NCBI GenBank assembly: GCA_014529385.2 | Contig: CM043952.1 | Location: forward strand, 55,778,619 to 55,842,618 | Direction: 5' to 3' | DNA length: 64,000 nucleotides | From: Adiantum capillus-veneris | Taxonomy: Eukaryota; Streptophyta; Polypodiopsida; Polypodiales; Pteridaceae | Shown here: positions 10,418 through 21,768 of the stretch, piece by piece | Layout: every line of letters begins with the position of its first letter | How positions within the stretch are numbered: the stretch's first letter is position 1 | The notes under the pieces: model-generated | What the model saw: only the letters and a program-made list of their open reading frames with translations | Databases searched by the model: none | What the model was told of the DNA's origin: nothing | Position numbers and translations under genes: made by a program

Positions 10418-11554
10418 TTGAGGATCCAGCCACTTCTAGAGAGCATTATACATGGGAGTCAGACAGGTTTTGTCAAGGAGCGCAGTATCCTTGACAACAT
10501 CTTTACTTTTTGGGAGGCTTCTGTCCTAGCGCGGCTCTGTGGTGAGGACCTGGTGATTCTTCTTCTCGATTTTGAGAAGGCATACGACAAAGTTGACTGG
10601 GACTTTCTAGAGGGCACTCTACGCAGGATGGGCTTCTCAGATGCTTGGATCAGAGGGCTCTCAGCTTTGTACAGACAGGCACACAGTCATGTCCTTTCGG
10701 CAGGAGGTAGAGGTGATCGGTTCATGCTCACACGTGCGGTCAGACAAGGCTGTCCTCTTGCCCCCTTCCTCTTTCTGTTCTATGCTAAGGCGGTGAGCAA
10801 GTGTTTGGTGTCGCAGCAGGTTGGTCTATGGAGCTTAGTACTCCCTATTCGGGGAGATGAGCTACTGAACGCTGAGTTTGTTGACGACTCAGCCTTGTAC
10901 TTAGATGGCCAGGAAGCCAACCTTCACAGGTGTGAGCAGGCTCTTGCGACCTTTTGTTGTGCATCTGGCGCATTGATCAACTGGAGAAAGACTGTGGCTT
11001 TCTCGGTTGGTAGTGCTCTTGTGCCCGACTGGACGCCAAGTGAGGGTTTCAGGTGGATTCCCCCAGGGACTGCAGTTCGGTACTTGGGCTGTCAGGTTGG
11101 TTTGGACTTGTCTCAGGAGCAGCAGATTTCTCCCCTCCTCCTGTCCATCGGGAGGAAGTTGTTACATTGGAGCTCCGCGCAACTCTCTTTGGCTGGCAGA
11201 GTTGTAGTGGCCAACCAGGTGCTGTTGGCTACTATGTGGTGCATCACTTCTTGCTGGATCTTTTCGAGTTCTTGTATCAGCCAGGTAGAGCGGCTGATCA
11301 GGAATTTCCTTTGGTCAGGGCGAGACACTTTGACTGCCCGAGCCAAAGTGGCTTGGCAGATCATCACTCTTGTTCACAGGGAGGGCTTGGGATCATTCAC
11401 AGCAGAGCCCTTCTTGGGAAGTTCATCGTCCGAGGTCTTCTTCCAGGCGAGGAGCTCTTGTTACAGCGGTTTCGTGCTAGGGTGCCTCAGGCAAGAGGCC
11501 CTTGGCAACCTTCAACCATATGGATCTTCACAGACGTGCATAGAGTTGGTTTGA
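10418..11554 (+). pseudogene. LINE L2 reverse transcriptase
   Basis: A 378-residue open segment carrying the core of an L1-type RT: HGSQTGFVKERSILDNI (template-binding region), VILLLDFEKAYDKVDWDFLE with the first catalytic Asp, RAVRQGCPLAPFLFLFYAKA (about 10732-10791), and EFVDDSALYLDG (10876-10911), which is the catalytic pair in the FVDD form where FADD is usual. WRKTVAFSVG follows. Around 11380 the frame shifts to 11053-11664. This is the best conserved piece of L2, but both flanks are broken, so it is called a pseudogene. Confidence 0.8.
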
Positions 11555-13075
11555 GCAGGAGGCTGGAGCATCGATTTGCTGGGGGGTTGCTTCGATCTTG
11601 GGAGCACTTGCGGCGAGGCCTGGAGCAGCGCCAGCCTACTTGCACGGAGGAGCGCCTGCGATAGCCACTTGTTTGGAACCCCATGGTTAGCACTCAGAGA
11701 GGGCACTTGGTTGGTAGTCGGCCTCATGTTTCCTGGGGTTCCATGGCAGCGGAGTTCAGCACGCTCTTTAGGTCACTGCTTACAGTTTTCATGCTTGTCA
11801 GAGGAGCTACAGGGCTTTCAGCTACAGAGCATGAGAGGGGTGCAGAGCATGTGTCAGGACATTTCAAAGGCAGTACCAGCTAAGTGGCTCACGCCTCTCG
11901 AGTCAACAGCAGCGCCCAGATGGATGGGAGCCTTCAGGAGACTGGAGGTTCTCATCTCTGTTCGGGCTTGCTCGGAGACTGTTCCCTCCCTGTTCTTCGA
12001 GCTACAGGGAGAGGGACGCTTACAGCGAGTTGCAGTAGAGGCCCCGCAGGTGGCAAAGTGCTGCTTTCAAAGGATCCGAGTGGTGGGCATCTGTGGGAGG
12101 ACTTGTGTCATGGATCCTAACCCAGCAGCTCTTGAGACTGGACATTGGAGGCCCACACATTGGAGGCTGTGGGCCTGGGAGTGTTGTCCACTGGCACGAG
12201 TACAGTGGGACCCTGGTGAGTGGCTCTGGAGGGACCCTTTATCTTCTGCAGACCACCCACGTGTCCCCTTCTTTCAGTACACTGTTTGACTGGGACGTCA
12301 CATACTGGCAGCACAGAGAGGCTCGCCCCGCTACAGCACCTCAAAGGAAGGAGGAGGGTCTCACAACTGAGTTTTTGGCAGCTTTTTGGGAGAGGTTGTG
12401 GGACTCGAGACAGCCGAGACGAGTCACTTTGTTTCAGTGGCTGGTCGCATACAGAGCTACAGCAGTTGGGAGTTGGCTGGTGCATAGTGGTCTCTCGGCC
12501 GCATGTACAGCTGGTGGCCACCTTGTAGAGAGTCGGCGTCAGTCTTTGGGACTGCCCTTTGGCACAACACGTGTGGCTTCGTGTTCTTCGGCTGATGCCT
12601 GCTCTTTCCACGGCTCGGAAGTACACTTGGGGGGCAGCGGCTTGGTCCACTCTCACGGACCCGGCACTTCAGTTTGAGCTATCTTCCACCAGCAGGATGA
12701 TAGTGATGCAGGGGGGGCGGCCTACACTCCAGCCTACCACAGAGCTTACTCCACAGGAGTGGCGCAGTGAGAGAGAGGAGTGATGGGAGCTCATCAGTGG
12801 CCTGACACTACGGTTCCTTTGGCGGGCCCGCTGTTTCCGCATCTGTGAGGCTCGCCCTGTACTACCAACAGAGACTGTTCGCGATCTTTGGCTAGAGCTG
12901 ATCCACACTCTTAGAGGACAGCTAGAGAGACTCCAGGGCAGCTCCGACCGCATGCGGGAGCGTAGAGAGGCCTTCCTTCGACTCTGGCGTCCTGGGCCTT
13001 TTTCCACTATGGTCCAGGGTGTACTCAGATGGCACTACCGTCCAACTGTGTGGCTTTTCCCTCCTCCCATTTCTT
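11555..13075 (+). pseudogene. LINE L2 C-terminal region
   Basis: Downstream of RT several overlapping open segments carry Trp/Arg-rich text. Near 12390-12490 one reads WDSRQPRRVTLFQWLVAYRA, which resembles the zinc-binding RT-associated domain at the C-terminus of plant LINEs. Coding continuity is lost. The likely end is the stop near 13076. Confidence 0.5.
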
Positions 13076-13399
13076 GATTTAGGCCCATTGTACATATGCT
13101 GTTTTTTCATTGGGAGAGTCTCCCCTTCATGGTTGTTGTAGCCCTCTCTCGAAGGGGCGGTTGTAGCCCTATGGGCAGTTTCATTAACTAATAGAAGGAT
13201 CTTTTTCTCGGAAAAAAAAAATATTGTCAGCTCTCAGTATCCCTGAAGCTCAAAGAGACATCAGTGACTCTAGTATTTAAAAGTCGAGGCATCTATTGAC
13301 AAAGGAGCAGAGTAACTTCCCTCTTGTGCAAACCCACTGCACCAGATCTCCGGCCAAGCTGAATTTTGGGTTCCATTTGGAATAGACTATGCTAAACCA

Positions 13400-14483
13400 A
13401 AAGCTTCAAGGTAAAGATTCACATTCCGAGGAATATCTGCTAGGTCTTCCTCCTCCATTCGCTTCGCATCCAATGCGGAGTAGGTCTTGAATTTAACCAA
13501 GAACCGTGAGTTCGCTTTACCTTCTTACTTTTTTTCTGTGCCAATGTCTGTTCTGGAACGAGTATCTGCTCGTTTTCATATTTCTCGTTGTTCATCATCA
13601 GGCACATCGCCTTCAAAAGGCTTCAAGAGACTCACATGAAAAACATTGTGAATCCTCCAAGTATTCTAGTAGCTTCAGTCCAAAGGAGATATAATTCATC
13701 TTTTCGGAAAACCTGGAAAGGTTCACACTATGTCATGCTAAGCTTACAAAGAAGCCGCTCCTTTCCCCTTTGTTTTCTTTCTCGGTCGTGCCTTCCCATA
13801 ATGTAAGAGCACCCAATCCTTCTCCTTCAATTTCAAATCGCGACAATGGCGATCTGCTACCTTTTGCTGTCTTTCCTGAAATTTCTGCAAACCCTTCCGG
13901 ACCAAGTCCCTCGTGAACTGGTCGGCTTCAAAAGAACATTCTTATCTTGCGCGGTAAGGAAGGGTAGAACCTTCATAGCAAATTCAAAAAATCTCAAATG
14001 GCATCTTCCCCATCAAAGAGTCAAACGAGTTTCTGTAGGCATATTCCACCAAAGGTAAAAATCTTTCCCAAGTAGTCTTTTGATCCAACCAAGAAGACTT
14101 CAACAAAGCCAGTACCACTGAATTAGCAATCTCTGATTGCCCGTCAGTCTGCGGGTGGAACGAGAACTGCAACCGCGTGCCTATGTTCTCCCAAATAGTC
14201 GTCCAGAACAAACTCGTGAACCTGGGGTCCTGTCAGAGACAATCATCTCAGGCATGCCATGTAATATGAAGACCTGAGAAATAAACAATCGTCTGTGTTC
14301 TTGGGAGATGAAATCCATTGCAATACTTTCCCAGGGCTGGTGGGTATGGGTAAAAGGCGGTAACAATCCCTGTGCTTTATGCCTGTCAAACTTGACCTTC
14401 GGGCATATCAAGCAACTGCGCACAAACTTGTCCACATCCTTCTTGAGTCTCGGCCAAAAAAAGTATCTCTCTACCTCTTTCAA
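13400..14483 (-). pseudogene. Gypsy G2 integrase and chromodomain-like end
   Basis: Integrase remnant reading MKEVERYFFWPRLKKDVDKF then CLICPKVKFDRHKAQGLL (the Cys pair of the HHCC finger), WESIAMDF with a catalytic Asp, and MPEMIVSDR. Compared with G5, about 45 residues between MDFI and RLFI are deleted. The later part reads FSFHPQTDGQSEIANSVV (with the catalytic Glu, about 14108-14160) and WERFLPLVEYAYRN. The chromodomain-like tail lies around 13440-13560 in shifted frames. Non-functional. Confidence 0.75.
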
Positions 14484-14533
14484 GGTGGTAGCAATGCATC
14501 GGCGACCCGTAAAAGGCGGACAGTGGCATTTGG

Positions 14534-15870
14534 TTAGAACCTTTTCACTTCAACGGCTGTGTAACGCACAACATGGTTTTCTTCATCAAGTAGCCACCCC
14601 AAATGGAATAATCCGCTACTATCTCCCCTTTCTGTATTCAACTGTATACATCTGCAAAATCTATTTTGTGGCGTACTGACCGACCATATCCTCGAAGTTC
14701 CTATGATGTATTGCGGAAATAGCCAAAACCAACAGCTTTCGGGACAAAGTATCTGCCACCAATTTCTTATGTCCCTGCACATGGACAATCCGAAAGTAAA
14801 TCGTGACAAGATGTTTGCCCACCGCATCTGCTTTTTCCGATAGCTGCTTCCATGACAGGAAGTAGCATAAACTCACATCATCTGTGAAAACCGTAAAATC
14901 GGCTCCGAGTAGGTAATGTCGCCACTGAATAAGAGCATAGATAGCCACCAAAAGCTCTTTCTTACAAATCTATGCTGTCAATTTTGGCCTTGAGAACAAT
15001 CGGCTCTCCTAGGCAATGACATTGGCCTTCTTGCATTAAGACCGCATCCAGACTACGACCACAAGTATCACAATATACTACAAACGACTTCTGCAAGTCC
15101 GGCAAAGTCAAAACTAGTCCTGTAGTCAATTTCTCTTTCAAAATCTGAAAGGCAGTCACCTCTGTGGGTCCCCACGAGAAAGGGACTCCTTTCTGTGTCA
15201 AGATATGCAAAGGGGAAGCAACCTCTGCAAACTTTCGAACAAACCACCTATAGTACGAACACAATCCCAAGAAGCTTCTAACTTCATGGACATTCTTCAA
15301 ATCGGGCCAATCACGGATAGTCTCTATCTTGGCTGGATCCATCTGCACTCTTGCTGCTACTGACACAATGTGTCCTAAAAAGTGTATCTCTCGTAGGAAA
15401 AATTCACTTTTCTTTGCATTAATCACTAGCTTGTGATCTCAAAATGCCTGAAAAACTTGAAGCAGATGATCTCAGTGTTCTGCCTCATCCTTGGAGAAAA
15501 CAATGATATCGTCAAAGAAAGTGCCAACAAATAGCCTGTACACCCGAAAAATCCTGTCCATCATCCGGTTAAATGTTGCAAGAGCATTGGTTAAGCCAAA
15601 AGGCATCACCAAAAACTTAAATAACCCAGAAGTCATCCGAAAGGATGTCTTGTAGACGTCTTCCGGCGCGATTCGGATCTGATTATATCCACTCTTCAAA
15701 TCAATCCTACTAAAACACGAGTATCCCTGTAATTGTCGAGTATATCATTGATCCTAGGAATCGAAAATCTGTTCTTGGTGGTGATTTAGTTGAGAGCTCT
15801 ATAATCGATGCACATTTTCCAAGATCTGTCTTTCTTCAAAACCAACAACACTGGAGAGCAAAACGGTGAA
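14534..15870 (-). pseudogene. Gypsy G2 reverse transcriptase and RNase H
   Basis: RT landmarks on the minus strand: MKSGYNQIRIAPEDVYKTSF (15640-15699), FLVMPFGLTNALATFNRMMD, FVGTFFDDIIVFSKDEAEH (15472-15530, the YxDD-equivalent), then after a break SEFFLREIHFLGHIVSVAAR and RSFLGLCSYYRWFVRKFAEV (14962-15426). RNase H follows, with YALIQWRHYLLGADFTVFTD (14661-14951, D at the active site) and a frameshifted end. The order and wording match G5 closely. Confidence 0.8.
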
Positions 15871-15873
15871 GTA

Positions 15874-16450
15874 CTAGGCTGGACAAGACCCTTTTCCAAG
15901 AGGTCTTTCAATTGGTTTATAATCTCTTCGTTCTGGGCTCAGCTCACACGGTAAGGTGACCGGTTCGGTGGTGTGCTTCCTGGCATCAGTATAATCCTCA
16001 GGACGAGCGGGTGGTAACTCGCCTAACAGGTCCTCTGAAAAGCAATCGGCATTAGTGTGGAGAAAATCTTGGCGTTCTTTTGTTCGGGTCCAAAACATAA
16101 TCGACCTTTATCCATCGTTCAGTTCTCTCCCAAAAAAAATGAGTAAAGAAACTGCAATTCATCAAGTACAATCTCTGAGCCCTTCATTTCTCAAAGTCGC
16201 TTTCTCGGCCCGGTAGTCACCAACGGCCTTGTTGTGGTACCAAGGGATTTCGAGTAGAACGTCACAATCTTCGAAGGCAAATATGTAAAACTCCTCGTGC
16301 CCTAAACACCCCTGTCATTGCAAACAAAGTTTGCCAATGCTCGGTGTAATGGCAACATCCCGTCCGAGTGCCACTCGAACTACCTCCGCCTGTGGCCTCA
16401 GCCTATCGGGCGTAATTCCAAATCGAGCCGCCAATTCAAGAAGTTGGCCT
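15874..16450 (-). pseudogene. Gypsy G2 protease-RT junction remnant
   Basis: On the minus strand about 16205-16330 read GHEEFYIFAFEDCDVLLEIP, collinear with the protease segment of G1. The ORF 15874-16098 reads QDFLHTNADCFSEDLLGELP then ARPEDYTDA, the protease-RT linker also seen at the start of G5. The active-site Asp region lies at the edge of the preserved DNA and is not clear. Confidence 0.6.
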
Positions 16451-16507
16451 TGGCTCCTTCAAAAGAGCTTCCTAATCTTTCACTTTGCCCCAAAAACAGC
16501 AACCTAG

Positions 16508-17570
16508 CGCAGAAGAAGGATGCTTCATGGTGCATGTGCATTGACTACCACGCTTTGAATTAGAATACCATCAAGAACAGGTTCCCATTACCAAGGATAG
16601 ATGACATTCTTGATCAGCTTTGTTTAGCAAAATAGATTTAAAGTGTGGATACCATTAGATACGCATTAGGCCAGAAGATTTCCATAAGACTGCTTCCACA
16701 AAAACTTGGTCTTTATGAGTTTCCTGTCATGCCATTCAATCTCACAAATGCTCCTTCCACATTCAATAGAATGATGGAAAGTAGACCACGTAGAAACTTT
16801 GTGGGCGCATTCTTTGATGACATGATTGTCTTTTCAAAGTCTGAAGAGGAGCATAGGGATCATTTACCCGCTCTTTTCAATGAGCTATGCGGGAACATGC
16901 TACTCATTAGTGCGAAGAAGAGTGCATTGTTTCTAGAAGACATTCACTTCCTTGGGCACATCGTTTCAAAGAATGGGGTACGTATGGATCCTGCTAAATG
17001 GAAGCAATCAAGTCATGGCTAGATTTGAAGTCCGTACATGACATACGAAGCTTTCTAGGATTGTGTTCCTATTACTAGAGGTTTATCCGAAACTTTGCTA
17101 AGATTGCTTCTTTCCCACTCCATGCACTACAAGGGAAGGGAGTTACTTTCAAGTGGAACCCAAAGAAATTGTAGCTTTTCAACACTTAGAAAGAAAAGTT
17201 AACTTCAGATCTGGTAATCATTTTGCCAAATCTTTCGAAACCTATTCAACGTGATGTATGTGGGCACAGTCTTGGTGCAGTTCTAATGCAAAATGGTCGA
17301 ATGGTGGCATATGAGAGCCGAATTCTCTTGAAGGCCGAAAAGAACTTAAGTTTATGAGAAAGAATTGTTGGCAGTAATTCACGCTCTCATGAGTTAGAAA
17401 CACTATCTACTGGGGGCTGTCCAAACAGATCATCAAACCTTGTGATACTTTCTCACACAAACGAAGTTGTCAAAGAAACATATGCGATGAGCAAACATCT
17501 TATCGGTGTTCCATTTTCAAATTGTGCATGTGGAAGGGAAAAAGAACGTGGTGGCCAAGCCCCATATTTT
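16508..17570 (+). pseudogene. Gypsy G3 reverse transcriptase and RNase H
   Basis: RT pieces: KKDASWCMCIDYHALN, a short deletion, KLGLYEFPVMPFNLTNAPST (about 16702-16760), FVGAFFDDMIVFSKSEEEH (16798-16854, YxDD-equivalent), FLEDIHFLGHIVSKNGVRMD (about 16930-16989). RNase H text follows: CGHSLGAVLMQNGRMVAYES (about 17260-17320), KELLAVIHALMS, QTDHQTL and FHFQIVHVEGKKNVVAKP (17509-17562). Several stops and frameshifts. Confidence 0.75.
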
Positions 17571-19026
17571 AGTAGTGTCAATTCCGTACCACTGTGAACT
17601 AGACGAAATTAAGACACAATATGCTAAAGATTCAGATTTTGCAAGAATCTATGATCAACTTGTTGATGGACAACATCATGAACGCTATACACGTAAGAGT
17701 GACTTTCTCATGATGCATGGAAAGTTATGCGTTACTAAACAATTGCGACCAAAGGTTTTGATGGAAAGTCATGCTCCACCATATGCTGGGTATTGTGGAC
17801 AGATATGTTGAGGCATTCTTTTAGTGGTTAGTTTTAAGCCAAGATGTTGATATATTTGTAAGACCATGCCTAGTATGCTAGAAAATCAAATTTGACAATG
17901 ACAAGCAAAAGCAACCAAGATCGTTGCAACCATTGCTGATTCCTGATAGGCGATGGGAAACTAAAAGAATGGACTTTATCTTTGATCTTCCAAGAACGCA
18001 ATTAAGTAAGGATGGGCTATCTTTGCAAGTTCAGTAAGCAGGCTCATTTCATTCTTGTCAGGAAAAAGATAAAGCCAAAACATATGATTAAGATATTTAT
18101 GAGCAATATCTTAAGTATCATGGGATGCCTCAGTCAATTGGCAGTGACAAGGATCCACGTATGACGAGTGTTTTTTGGAAAGCATTGTTTGAGGACATGG
18201 GCACAATGCTAAAGTCCTCATCTTCGTTTTATCCGGACAGTCAGAAGAGGCAAATTCTACCATCCTAGATCTGCTCAAATGCTATGTGTTATAGCACAAG
18301 GCAACTTGAGAACACCATCTACCATTGGTTGAATATGCTTACAATAACATTGTGCATACGTCAACAGGCAAGGCGCCATTTGAGATAGTAGGAGGAAAGA
18401 AAGCCCCACCATTTTGCAAACTACGGACAAGATATTGAGGCAAACAAGTATGTGCAAGATATAGATGAAACATACACGAAGATAAAGATAGCCCTTGAGA
18501 AGACTTAGGCTAAGCAAAAGCAAGTTTTTGATTGTCACCGTCGTGATCTTGTATTTTCACTTGAGGATTGGGTACTTTTGCGCTTAGAAAAGGCCAGGTT
18601 AAGAAAAAGGAAAGGCAAGGAACGCTTGTTTCCAAAGCTCACTATGCTATATTATGGTCCTTTTAAGATTTTGCATAAGATTAGTGATGTAGCTTACAGG
18701 TTAAAGCTACCAAAAGGCTGGAAAATACATAATGCTTTTCATGTCAGCCTTCTAAGGCACTTTATTCGTGATGTGCCAGAGAATATGCTTAGAAACAGGC
18801 TGAAGTGGAAGAATTGGATGAGATTCTTGTTCCTGAATGGATATTGCGACATAAGGAAAGAAAGGTGAGGAAAGGTTGCAAGATGCTACTCGGTGAAGTT
18901 CAAGAACTATCCATCATTGGATATCAAATGGATGGAGAATCTGAACTGGTTGATTCACCTCAATTATTGCGACTATATCTTGATCCTTTCAAATGGAACC
19001 CACGGTACCTTGATGTAGCTCTATGA
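17571..19026 (+). pseudogene. Gypsy G3 integrase and C-terminal domain
   Basis: Integrase text: YAKDSDFARIYDQLVDGQHH (17620-17680), a damaged HHCC finger around 17770-17890, MDFIFDLPRTQ (about 17970-18003), GMPQSIGSDKDPRMTS, and APFEIV. The C-terminal part reads [46 protein letters not shown] (18578-18760), then EELDEILVPEWIL of a chromodomain-like tail (18805-18845). Frameshifted and broken. Confidence 0.75.
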
Positions 19027-19185
19027 AGCAATGTGAGAGCATGGTTCATGATGTAACAAACTGCTGACGTGTCAAAGCCCTGAAGAAGGGAGCCAACTTG
19101 CAAATGTCGTCCGAGGGGCCTAAACCCTAAGAAGAACAAGTAACAGAAGACGTGTCACAAAGTGAAGACGTGCTTGCCCGATAGC

Positions 19186-19323
19186 AGAAACCCTAACCCT
19201 AATTTCTGCCAAAAAAACTAACTGCTGAAACCCTAATTCTCGAAAACCTAACCCTAAAACTTGCAAACCCTAATTCTGGAAAGCCTAACCCTAAAACTAC
19301 AAAAACCCTAACCCTAACCCTAA
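19186..19323 (+). repeat. Telomere-like CCCTAA repeats in the T1 5' LTR
   Basis: Several runs of AACCCTAACCCTAA are separated by short spacers, ending in three consecutive units near 19305-19322. They are repeated in the T1 3' LTR at 24479-24603. Confidence 0.85.
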
Positions 19324-19569
19324 GGGCAGCAGGGAGATTTCCGAAAATTCCGTTGGCTGATGACGTGGCAGGCTGTACGGATTTCCGTGATTTGGCAGCT
19401 TTTTGGCTTTGCTTTTGGACCAGATGCTTTTAAGTTTGAAGGCTTTTCACTATAATTGCTTTTTAGGCCAAGAGCCTTTAAATATGAGGTTAGGACTCAT
19501 TCTCTGGCATGCTTCCTGAAGAAGGTGCAGAGTCTGGAGTACCGGCTTGTACTGTGTTGATGCAATATA

Positions 19570-19605
19570 AAGAAATACCAAAAGGGGCGCCAAGGTTTGG
19601 GACCA
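19570..19605 (+). promoter_or_regulatory. Shared LTR box, copy 3
   Basis: Reads AGAAATACCAAAAGGGGCGC then CAAGGTTTGGGACC, preceded by AATATAA, in the T1 5' LTR. Confidence 0.6.
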
Positions 19606-19735
19606 ATACTCTCTGGGGTGGAATTCCGTCACTCCGTGTCGCGTGTCTTCTCTCTCTTTCAGTTGTTATTGAAGTGCTAAAAGTTTGTTTCAGTCTGTTC
19701 TTTTCTATTGGCACGTGGTGCCCGCCTTGTGACAG

Positions 19736-19747
19736 TGGTATCAGAGC
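19736..19747 (+). other. T1 primer-binding site
   Basis: TGGTATCAGAGC begins 1 base after the LTR. It is the standard complement of the 3' end of plant initiator-Met tRNA, the minus-strand primer in many plant LTR retrotransposons. Confidence 0.85.
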
Positions 19748-20715
19748 ATCAGGCGTGTGCTTTTCTGAAAGCATACCGGTCCTACAAAAGAGCAGACAGA
19801 GCTATTGGAATTTTATTTGAGGTATCTTTGCAGTGCAACCCGGACGAATTTGCCACTCCCACCCTTACTTCATCGCGCATCGGGCACGCTCCCGTCTTCA
19901 CCGGTCTTACAGGGCATAAGCCAATTAAGATCACTTGCAAGAGAAGGATCCAGATTTGTTTCAAGTCACTGTTTTTCTCAGAAGCAGTGCCATGCAGATG
20001 TTGATGTCTACAGCTACCAAGCCGCACACTCCAAGTACTTGGCAAACTTTCAAGAAAAAAAGTTGTCCGAAGTTATATGGTTTCTGACATCTTCCTTCAG
20101 AGTGCAACTTCTGGCAGAGTGGGATATCCTGAAATGCTTGCCATGGAAACCCTAGCAGATTATAGCTTGAAATTTCTCGACATCTCTCAGTAGATGTCTC
20201 TTCACGAGCAAATGACCTTGGAGGTTTAGTGCGATTGCTATCTTGGGACTACCATCGCCGCCGAAGCAACATTGTTTGTCCAAGAGCTGATGGACCATGC
20301 TGTGCTCGGCTACGACCTCATGGAAGCAACCTAATCCTAATTTTTGGTGTAGGTTTCAAGATGGAAAGTCAGTCGACTTTTTGAGCTCGACTGATGTCGA
20401 GATTGCTTTTTAAGTTTGACTTCTGTTTGATCTTGTTTGATGATCCTCTTTGGAATTTGAACCTATTTTGGTGCCGATTTGAATTGTTTGACTCTGGTTT
20501 GATACTGGTTTCAATGATTGGTGATTTTACTCCCGGGTGGAGAAGTGAGAAATACTGTTTTGGTATTGTTTGAACCTCGGACCGACGCAAGCCGATGCCT
20601 GGGGAGCGTTCCGTTGTATGTTTGAAAACCTCGGAACGACGCAGGCTGATGCCTGGGGAGCGTTTGATTGTATGCTTGTAAAATAATTGTCGTTGTGACT
20701 CCCGGCCCGGAAAAT
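19748..20715 (+). other. T1 internal region without recognised coding content
   Basis: Short ORFs only (for example 19805-20155), none with a recognised gag, protease or RT motif. A near-perfect tandem duplication with a 52-bp period is present at 20567-20675, containing CCGATGCCTGGGGAGCGT in the first unit and a close variant in the second. Confidence 0.6.
20567..20675 (+). repeat. Tandem duplication, 52-bp period, two copies
   Basis: Two adjacent units beginning TGTTTGAA and containing GATGCCTGGGGAGCGTT, starting at 20567 and 20619, with a few substitutions between them. Confidence 0.8.
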
Positions 20716-20961
20716 TCCCCTAACTGATTCTCCTAGAAAATTCCCCTAACTGATTCTAATGAATTCTGATGGGAATTCTGATGATCATGTTGTGTGCAAC
20801 CAGAGGATATGCATCTATGCTAAGTGATTGGGCATGCACGGTCTACGAATAGACTCACAAAAGTGCCAGATCACCTCTAATCTAGACTGACTGGACTGAC
20901 TGAACCCTGATCGTGATGTAGCTTGTCCACGGACACATAGGGTTGGATGTGTCACGTGACA
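20716..20961 (-). mobile_element. X3 3' LTR, truncated
   Basis: Matches 24105-24345 closely and the corresponding parts of the X1 and X2 LTRs (for example GTGCAACCAGAGGATATGCA). It ends GTCACGTGACA at 20961. The rest of the expected about 1.2-kb LTR is absent on the left. Confidence 0.8.
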
Positions 20962-20974
20962 TCCCCTCCTTTTC
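20962..20974 (-). other. X3 polypurine tract
   Basis: The minus strand reads GAAAAGGAGGGGA immediately before the LTR start TGTCACG. The same tract is at 60379-60391 in X1 and, slightly changed, at 56267-56279 in X2. Confidence 0.8.
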
Positions 20975-21768
20975 AAAGTGAAATACTGGTACCGAACTTT
21001 ATGGCGTCGAGGGAGATCGCCAATAGCATCCGGAATCCTGGAAGGGACTCATCGCCGGCCCACTCTGATGTGTGGGTCATGCGGTACTTGAACTTCATAA
21101 AGGTTTGCAACGCTTGCTTCTTTGGGCCGCGCCGAAAGTGACACAAAGTCTTCTGTGGCTCCTTCAATGCTTCAACTTCGTCTAGATTCATGCTTCTTTC
21201 TTCTTCAAGAATCTCCATGGCTGAAAATTCATGAAACCATTTCCAAACACAAAACCATGAACATACCCATTCCATGTAAAGTGAAGGGAAAAAATCTTGT
21301 CTTCGCTAAAGACTGTGTATGCAATGTAGATGAACTTAGAGACGGAGTGACAATCCGTTCATCAAACACATGCAAACAATGAGATCGAATCTTTCTCTTT
21401 TGATCTAGAGCAAGCAACTGTGGCAATTCACAACGGAAATGCCCATGCTTGGTGCTCATACTATCATGTGCTCATCCTACAACTATGTCATGCCAAGGAA
21501 GGGACATGAAATGTGACTTCCTTGAATGCATACTTTTCAGCTTTTCATGAAAATTCCGCATACATTCGTGCTCATCCATGAGTGAAACGTGTTCAACATA
21601 CAATATGTCATGCCTAGGAAAAGGGATGACATAAAGACGCTGACTAAAATACAGGAAACGATCACGAATGAAACACTCGAACAATGCGTGCGTATCAATC
21701 ATGCGAACACATAATACTTCTTGTGAGGGTTCATTGGACCGAGGCTCAAGAGCCAAGATCGGTTCTTC

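Larger units (their letters stand above)
8437..13220 (+). mobile_element. L1-like LINE (L2) nested in gypsy G2
   Basis: This non-LTR retrotransposon on the plus strand has an endonuclease, a reverse transcriptase and a C-terminal domain, ending in a short 3' UTR (from about 13076) and a poly-A stretch at 13211-13220. G2 sequence resumes immediately after the poly-A. About 390 bp of G2 (by comparison with G5 37045-37435) is missing across the insertion, and I see no clear target duplication. The 5' end is placed where G2 homology stops. Bases 8437-8700 hold an open stretch with no recognised domain, possibly an ORF1 C-terminus. Confidence 0.75.
13221..16505 (-). mobile_element. Gypsy G2 body (chromovirus), broken
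   Basis: Minus-strand Ty3/gypsy element of the G5 family. From high to low coordinate it contains protease, RT, RNase H, integrase and a chromodomain-like end, then 3' non-coding DNA resuming after L2. Bases 13221-13400 match the reverse complement of G5 36850-37045. The 3' LTR is at 7731-8380. The 5' LTR and gag are missing: at about 16505 it meets the plus-strand element G3 head to head. Confidence 0.8.
16506..19051 (+). mobile_element. Gypsy G3 body, 5' truncated
   Basis: Plus-strand Ty3/gypsy element with coding text closest to G1 and G4. It starts abruptly inside RT (QKKDASWCMCIDYHALN, 16513-16563) at the head-to-head junction with G2 and runs through RNase H, integrase and a C-terminal domain to 19051. 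There element T1 is inserted with a CATGA duplication (19047-19051 and 25016-25020). G3 continues at 25021. Confidence 0.8.
19052..19734 (+). mobile_element. T1 5' LTR
   Basis: A 683-bp LTR starting TGTAACA and ending TGTGACA. It has CCCTAA-rich stretches (19186-19323), a TATA-like TTTAAATATGAGG (about 19477-19490) and the shared LTR box (19570-19605). The segment around the TATA box resembles the matching part of the G5 LTR (GGTTAGG..CTC), so the core promoters of T1 and the G2/G5 family look related. By eye it differs from the 3' copy by roughly a dozen bases in the last 195. Confidence 0.9.

Noticed and set aside
12117-12656. 179-residue minus-strand ORF
   Set aside because: Lies antisense to the L2 C-terminal region with no recognisable motif; taken as a shadow.
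19186-19323. Chromosome end or interstitial telomere
   Set aside because: The CCCTAA runs are short, interrupted and located inside both LTRs of one element, so they are LTR sequence.
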